This document shows, in pieces, positions 43,305 through 47,400 of a stretch of 47,400 nucleotides of DNA. Position numbers and translations under genes: made by a program. Within the stretch, counting starts at the first letter, position 1. Every line of letters starts with the position of its first letter. This DNA is from Chloroflexota bacterium (GTDB lineage Bacteria > Chloroflexota > Limnocylindria > Limnocylindrales > CSP1-4), in contig PMKV01000134.1 of assembly GCA_003157875.1 (NCBI GenBank), forward strand, positions 1,590 to 48,989, in the 5' to 3' direction. The notes beneath the pieces are model-generated. The model was given only the letters and a program-made list of their open reading frames with translations. It was not told the DNA's origin and did no database searches.

Positions 43305-44570
43305 GTGGCGCAACGCGGCCGTTGCATGTGGATCGACGCCTCCGCCGGAGCGTCGGGCGACATGCTGCTGGGCGCGCTGCTCGACGCCGGCGCGCCGCTC
43401 GAGGCGGTAACGGCGGCCATTGCGGCGCTCGGGGTGGAACCGATCGAGATCCGGCCGCATGCCGTCCGGCGCCACGGGCTGCGAGCGACTAAGGCCGACG
43501 TGCACGTCCACGACACGATCGTCTCACGGACGCTCGGCGATGTGCTCGGTCTGGTATCCGCGGCCGCGCTCCCAACCGCCGCAGGCACGTTCGCCCGAGA
43601 CGTCTTCGAGCTCCTCGGCACCGCGGAGGCGGCGGTCCACGGCGAGGGCCGGGCGCGGATCCATCTCCATGAAGTCGGTGCGCTCGACTCGCTGGCGGAC
43701 GTCGTCGGCTGCGCCGCGGCCCTCGACGCGTTGGGGTTGCTGGAGCCACGTGCCCTGGTTGTGGTCGGCCCGATCGCCCTAGGGTCGGGCAGCGTCGAGG
43801 CCGCCCACGGCCGGCTGCCCGTTCCGGTGCCGGGCGTCCTGGCCATCCTGGCGGGGCGTGGCGCACCCGTCCTGGCCGGCGGCGACGGGGAGTTGTGCAC
43901 GCCGACCGGGGCCGCGCTGCTTGCGGCGCTGGTCGGGGAATGGGGCAACGTGCCGGCCATGCGCATCGACGCCGTCGGCATCGGCGCCGGCACGGCTGAC
44001 CCCGAGGAACGCGCCAACGTCCTTCGAGTCGTGCTCGGCACAGCGCCGGACCGGGTCTCGGTTCCGTGGCGCCGTGACGACCTGATCGAGCTCGAGGCGA
44101 CCGTCGACGACCTCGATCCGCGGCTATGGCCGGCGGTTCTGGACGCGCTCGTTGGGGCGGGCGCGGCCGACGCCTGGCTGACGCCGGTGGTCATGCGCAA
44201 GGGCCGGCCCGGAAGCGTAGTCACCGCGCTGGTCGCCGAGGAGGCGGTCGACGCCGCCACTCGGGCGCTCTTCGCGCAGTCGACCACGCTGGGCGTGCGC
44301 CTGCGGCCGGTGGTCCGCCGGGCGCTGCCGCGCGACCAGGTCGTCGTCCGAGTCGATGGCTGCGAAGTCCGGGTCAAGCGCGGCCTCCTCGACGGTGAGG
44401 TCGTCACCGTTCAGGCCGAGTATTCGGATGCGGCGGCCGCGGCCGAACACCTCGGTATGCCGGTGCGGGCCGTTCTGGAGCGTGCGGCCTCCCTCGCCCG
44501 CGATGCACATCACCCTGAACACGAGACTCCAAAGTCGGAGCCCGAATCGGAGAGAGGAGCGCCGCGATGA
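43305..44570 (+). CDS. larC: LarC, nickel chelatase/insertase of the nickel-pincer cofactor
   Basis: LarC inserts nickel into the bis-thiocarboxylated pyridinium mononucleotide, using CTP, to finish the cofactor for LarA-family enzymes. The 421-residue protein has the N-terminal [54 protein letters not shown]-like and [11 protein letters not shown] segments. Its C-terminal LarC2 part has [14 protein letters not shown] and [13 protein letters not shown]. The gene is one uninterrupted frame, whereas L. plantarum makes full LarC through a programmed frameshift between larC1 and larC2. The GTG at 43305 has AAGGAG upstream. It overlaps the next gene by four bases and lies 8.7 kb from larB/larE. 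Confidence 0.95.
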   Translation: MAQRGRCMWIDASAGASGDMLLGALLDAGAPLEAVTAAIAALGVEPIEIRPHAVRRHGLRATKADVHVHDTIVSRTLGDVLGLVSAAALPTAAGTFARDVFELLGTAEAAVHGEGRARIHLHEVGALDSLADVVGCAAALDALGLLEPRALVVVGPIALGSGSVEAAHGRLPVPVPGVLAILAGRGAPVLAGGDGELCTPTGAALLAALVGEWGNVPAMRIDAVGIGAGTADPEERANVLRVVLGTAPDRVSVPWRRDDLIELEATVDDLDPRLWPAVLDALVGAGAADAWLTPVVMRKGRPGSVVTALVAEEAVDAATRALFAQSTTLGVRLRPVVRRALPRDQVVVRVDGCEVRVKRGLLDGEVVTVQAEYSDAAAAAEHLGMPVRAVLERAASLARDAHHPEHETPKSEPESERGAPR

Positions 44571-45937
44571 GCGCATCTGTTCGCGCCACGGGGAAGCCGC
44601 CCCGCGGATCGAGGATCGCCGACGTTCGGGCGACCACGGTCAGCGTCCCGCTCGAGGCTCCGCTGCGACACGCGGCGGGAGCCCATTGGGGCCGCTTCGT
44701 GCGCACCATCGTCGAGCTTGAGACCGAGAGCGGCGTGGTCGGGCTCGGCGAGATGGGCGGCGGCGGCCAGAGCGCGCAGATGACCGTCCAGTCGCTGCGC
44801 GAGAAGCTGCTCGGCCACGACGTCTTCGACACCACGGCTCTCTGGTTCAAGATCCTCAACCCCACCGCGGCGCTGTACGACAACCGGACGCAGATCCACG
44901 CCGCGCTCGAATTCGCCTGCCTCGACGCGATGGGTCGGATGCTCGACCTGCCCGTGTACGACCTCCTGGGGGGCAAGGTCCGCGACGCGGTGCCTTTCGC
45001 GAGCTATCTATTCTTCCGCTACCAGGGCGAGGTCCCGGGCGCGGGCGAGGTCCCGGGCGCGGGCGAGGTCCCGGGCGCGGGCGAGGTCCCGGGCGCGGGC
45101 GAGGTCCCGGGCGCGGGCGAGGCGACCGGTTCGGGGGAGGTTCGCACGATCGATCAGCTCGTGGCGCACGCACTGGCGCTGAAAGCCCGCCACGGTTTCC
45201 GCTCTCACAAGCTCAAGGCGGGCGTCTTCCCGCCGGCCTACGAGCTGCGCTGCTTCCAGGCGCTGGCCGAGGCGCTGCCCGACGACAACCTGCGCATCGA
45301 CCCCAACGCCTCGTGGAGCATCCCCGACGCGATCAGGGTGGGTAAAGCCATCGCCGGGCTGCGCAACGACTACTTCGAGGATCCAACCTGGGGCATGAAC
45401 GGGCTGCGCCAGGTGCGGGCGGCGGTGGGACTGCCGATCGCGACGAACACGGTCGTCACCAACCTCGAGCAGCTCGCGGCCAACGTCCGCGACCCGGCGG
45501 TGGACGTAGTGCTCCTCGACACCACGTTTTGGGGTGGCATCCGCCCCGTGCTCAAGGCCGCCGCCGTGTGCGAGACATTCCAGCTCGGCATCGGCGTCCA
45601 TTCGTCGGGCGAGCTCGGCATCCAGCTGGCAACGATGCTCCACTTCGGCGCGGTCCTGCCGGCGATGCCGTACGCGGCCGACGCGCACTACCACCAGCTC
45701 ACCGACGACGTCATCGACGGCGGCAAGCTCGCCTATCGGGACGGCGCGATCGCCGTCCCCGACGGGCCTGGGCTCGGCGTTCGGCTGGACCCGGAGCGAG
45801 TAGCCCGCTACAAGCGGCTGTACGACGAGCTCGGTGACTATCCATACGACCGCGATCCCGGCCGGCCCGGCTGGTACGCGCGGGTCCCCAACGAGGATTG
45901 GGCGGACCCGGAAGACACGCGACAGGAGAAACAATGA
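44567..45937 (+). CDS. Enolase-superfamily sugar-acid dehydratase, glucarate dehydratase-like
   Basis: The 456-residue protein has the enolase capping domain ([34 protein letters not shown]), then the barrel with KxK (Lys215, Lys217 in SHKLKAGV), metal ligands in RIDPNASW and [17 protein letters not shown] and the general-base His345 in [15 protein letters not shown] and the KxK/His pair place it in the glucarate dehydratase subgroup, which dehydrates acid sugars to 2-keto-3-deoxy acids. The exact substrate (glucarate, mannonate, gluconate, other) is open. Five perfect 18-bp repeats inserted after YLFFRYQ add a Gly-Glu-Val-Pro-Gly-Ala run (residues about 154-190). ATGA overlaps link it to larC and to the kinase. 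Confidence 0.9.
   Translation: MSASVRATGKPPRGSRIADVRATTVSVPLEAPLRHAAGAHWGRFVRTIVELETESGVVGLGEMGGGGQSAQMTVQSLREKLLGHDVFDTTALWFKILNPTAALYDNRTQIHAALEFACLDAMGRMLDLPVYDLLGGKVRDAVPFASYLFFRYQGEVPGAGEVPGAGEVPGAGEVPGAGEVPGAGEATGSGEVRTIDQLVAHALALKARHGFRSHKLKAGVFPPAYELRCFQALAEALPDDNLRIDPNASWSIPDAIRVGKAIAGLRNDYFEDPTWGMNGLRQVRAAVGLPIATNTVVTNLEQLAANVRDPAVDVVLLDTTFWGGIRPVLKAAAVCETFQLGIGVHSSGELGIQLATMLHFGAVLPAMPYAADAHYHQLTDDVIDGGKLAYRDGAIAVPDGPGLGVRLDPERVARYKRLYDELGDYPYDRDPGRPGWYARVPNEDWADPEDTRQEKQ
45026..45133 (+). repeat. 18-bp tandem repeat inside the dehydratase gene
   Basis: Five identical head-to-tail copies of GGCGAGGTCCCGGGCGCG (45026-45115) and one diverged copy (45116-45133) lie in frame. They encode GEVPGA five times and GEATGS once. 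Perfect identity of five units points to recent expansion, so copy number may vary between strains. Confidence 0.95.
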
Positions 45938-47013
45938 CCAAACTGACCATCCCCGCGACAGGCGCCCTGGACCTGGTCTCGCTGGGCGCGCTGGTGCACC
46001 GCCTCGATCCCGGGATCATTCCGTTCCGCAAGGCGACCGAGTGCAGCATCCACGTCAGCGGCGGCGAGTTCAACGTCGCGGCGAACCTGTCCGATTGCTT
46101 CAGGCTGAACACCGCCATCGTCTCGGCCATGGTCGACTACCCGATCGGCGATCTGATCGCCGAGCGTGTCCGGGCCGCCGGCGTCCGGCCGTTCTACAAG
46201 CGCTTCGCCCACAACGGTGTCACGGGCCCCAACATGGCAACGGTCTATAGCGATCGCGGCCTAGGCGTTCGGGCTCCCGTCGTCTTCTACAACCGCGCCA
46301 ACGAGGCCGCCGGGCGCCTGGCCCCCGGAGATTTCGACTGGGAAGCCATCTTCTCCGGCGGCGTGCGCTGGTTCCACTCCGGCGGCATCTTCGCGTCTCT
46401 CTCAGAGACCACCGGGCCGCTCATCATCCAAGCCATGCAGGCCGCGAAGAAGGCCGGGGCCGTCACCAGCTTCGATCTCAACTACCGGGAAAAGCTCTGG
46501 GGCATCTGGGGCGGCTCGGACAAGGCCCGCGAGATCCTCGGCCAGATCGTCTCGTACGCCGACGTCCTGGTCGGCAACGAAGAGGATCTGCAGAAGGGCC
46601 TCGGCATCCAGGGTCCCGAAGTGAAGGCCGCCTCGGCCCTTGATCCGGCCGTCTTCCTGGGGATGATCGACGATGTGCGGGCCAAGTTCCCGTCGGTGAA
46701 GGTGGTCGCCACGACGCTGCGCGAAGTCAACTCCACCAACCGCCACAGATGGAGCGCCGTCGCCTGGGTCGACGGCCAGGCCGTTCAGGCGCCCACATGC
46801 GACCTGGAGGTATTCGATCGCGTCGGCGGTGGGGACGGCTTCGCGTCGGGCTTCTTCTACGGACTGCTCAGCGGCGCGACGCCTCAGGAAGCCGTCACTC
46901 TCGGGTGGGCTCATGGCGCCCTGCTCACCACAACGCCCGGCGACACGAGCATGGTCACGCTGGAGCAGGTCCGGGCATTTGCGAGTGGAGGGTCTGCCAG
47001 GATCCAGCGCTGA
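45934..47013 (+). CDS. PfkB-family sugar kinase, probable 2-keto-3-deoxygluconate kinase
   Basis: The 359-residue ribokinase-like protein has the N-terminal [16 protein letters not shown] substrate region and the C-terminal [19 protein letters not shown] with the catalytic Asp and anion hole. [10 protein letters not shown] is typical of KdgK-type kinases. It would phosphorylate KDG to KDPG with ATP, giving the substrate of the KDPG aldolase in this locus. Its ATG overlaps the dehydratase stop by four bases. Related PfkB enzymes use fructose or 5-dehydro-2-deoxygluconate (IolC), so the assignment relies partly on the dehydratase next to it. Confidence 0.88.
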   Translation: MTKLTIPATGALDLVSLGALVHRLDPGIIPFRKATECSIHVSGGEFNVAANLSDCFRLNTAIVSAMVDYPIGDLIAERVRAAGVRPFYKRFAHNGVTGPNMATVYSDRGLGVRAPVVFYNRANEAAGRLAPGDFDWEAIFSGGVRWFHSGGIFASLSETTGPLIIQAMQAAKKAGAVTSFDLNYREKLWGIWGGSDKAREILGQIVSYADVLVGNEEDLQKGLGIQGPEVKAASALDPAVFLGMIDDVRAKFPSVKVVATTLREVNSTNRHRWSAVAWVDGQAVQAPTCDLEVFDRVGGGDGFASGFFYGLLSGATPQEAVTLGWAHGALLTTTPGDTSMVTLEQVRAFASGGSARIQR

Positions 47014-47055
47014 CTGTTGCGAGGACCACTCGCTGGCGATAGCCGCAAGACAAAC

Positions 47056-47074
47056 GCGGATCCGTCGGGTCCGC
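47056..47074 (+). terminator. Small hairpin between the kinase and dehydrogenase genes
   Basis: An 8-bp stem (GCGGATCC / GGGTCCGC, one T-G pair) with a 3-base loop lies in the 105-base gap. It has no T-tract and the next gene continues in the same direction, so attenuation rather than full termination is likely. Confidence 0.35.
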
Positions 47075-47118
47075 ATTCGACTCTGGCCACACCAGGATCT
47101 CCAGGAGGAACTACTACC

Positions 47119-47400
47119 GTGCAAGTCGGACTCGTTGGACTCGGGCGCATGGGCGCCAACATGTCACGGCGCTGGCTGCGTAACGGCCACAGCGTCTTCG
47201 GGTATGCCCGAACCAAGGCGACCGTCGATGGTTTCGTCGCCGACGGCACCCTCTCGGGCGGCGCCTACTCGCTCCAGGATCTCGTCGCCAAGCTCGAACA
47301 GCCGCGCGTGCTGTGGCTGATGGTTCCGGCCGCCTCGGTTGACGCAACCCTCGAACAGCTCTGCCCGCTTCTGGCCAAGGGCGACATGGTCATCGACGGC
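47119..47400 (+). CDS. 6-phosphogluconate dehydrogenase-like protein (3' end missing)
   Basis: The first 94 codons are in the window; the rest lies beyond its end. The GTG start has AGGAGG upstream. The N-terminus is the NAD(P)-binding fold VGLVGLGRMGANMSRRWL followed by YARTKATVDGF and LWLMVPAASVD. This pattern is that of the short, NAD-preferring decarboxylating 6-phosphogluconate dehydrogenases (GndA/YqeC-type) rather than of 3-hydroxyisobutyrate dehydrogenases, though the distinction needs the C-terminal half. In this locus it suggests that gluconate is also a metabolite. Confidence 0.85.
   Translation, partial: MQVGLVGLGRMGANMSRRWLRNGHSVFGYARTKATVDGFVADGTLSGGAYSLQDLVAKLEQPRVLWLMVPAASVDATLEQLCPLLAKGDMVIDG

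Noticed and set aside
45007-45140. The 18-bp repeat array as a CRISPR or other non-coding array
   Set aside because: The repeats are directly adjacent without spacers and stay in frame with the dehydratase, so it is a coding tandem repeat.

Overview
The window is a high-GC bacterial chromosome segment, densely coded and without RNA genes, insertion sequences or CRISPR arrays. Several traits together point to a Chloroflexota-type organism (Limnocylindria-like) more than to a proteobacterium: extracellular proteins with Thr/Pro linkers, lipoproteins with Ser/Ala/Thr/Pro linkers, GTG/TTG starts, a MurT/GatD pair, and LacI-controlled sugar regulons. That placement is inference. No gene-free stretch exceeds about 240 bases.

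Region 1 (1-11507): the 3' part of an aldehyde dehydrogenase gene, then envelope proteins (zinc-ribbon/kelch protein, Ala-rich membrane protein with a C-terminal Ig-like domain, single-domain response regulator, secreted anchored protein), then murT-gatD (amidation of lipid II glutamate) and a BNR-repeat protein. Region 2 (11522-16199): a small membrane protein, a two-gene ABC exporter whose ATPase carries an N-terminal PLDc_N membrane domain, a zinc-ribbon NUDIX hydrolase, purE, and a PH-like membrane protein.

Region 3 (16222-26787) is an L-fucose-type regulon built around a divergent control region. Leftward run a zinc alcohol dehydrogenase and a CUT2 sugar ABC transporter (permease, binding protein, ATPase). 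Rightward run a LacI regulator, an aldo/keto reductase, L-fucose isomerase and a rhamnulokinase-family kinase. Four 14-bp LacI-type operators lie between the two arms. The rightward arm continues by start/stop overlaps into an alpha/beta hydrolase and a membrane-anchored MurF-like ligase, followed by Ddl (26784-30467).

Region 4 (30614-47400) is a large hexuronate/aldonate catabolic locus merged with the nickel-pincer nucleotide (NPN) cofactor system. It holds KDPG aldolase, a LarA-family nickel isomerase, LarE and LarB. Next comes a leftward operon (LacI, PotABCD-type ABC transporter, IolB-family isomerase, UxaE tagaturonate epimerase, SDR fructuronate reductase). Rightward is a LarC, glucarate-dehydratase-like enolase, KDG-type kinase and 6-phosphogluconate dehydrogenase operon (cut by the window end). 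A plausible reading is galacturonate -> tagaturonate (IolB-like in place of UxaC) -> fructuronate (UxaE) -> mannonate (SDR). From mannonate the carbon would go by dehydration to KDG -> KDPG -> pyruvate + glyceraldehyde-3-phosphate, or by a nickel-dependent 2-epimerisation to gluconate. This pairing of a LarA-type enzyme and its complete LarB/LarE/LarC cofactor set with a uronate pathway is the most interesting system in the window.
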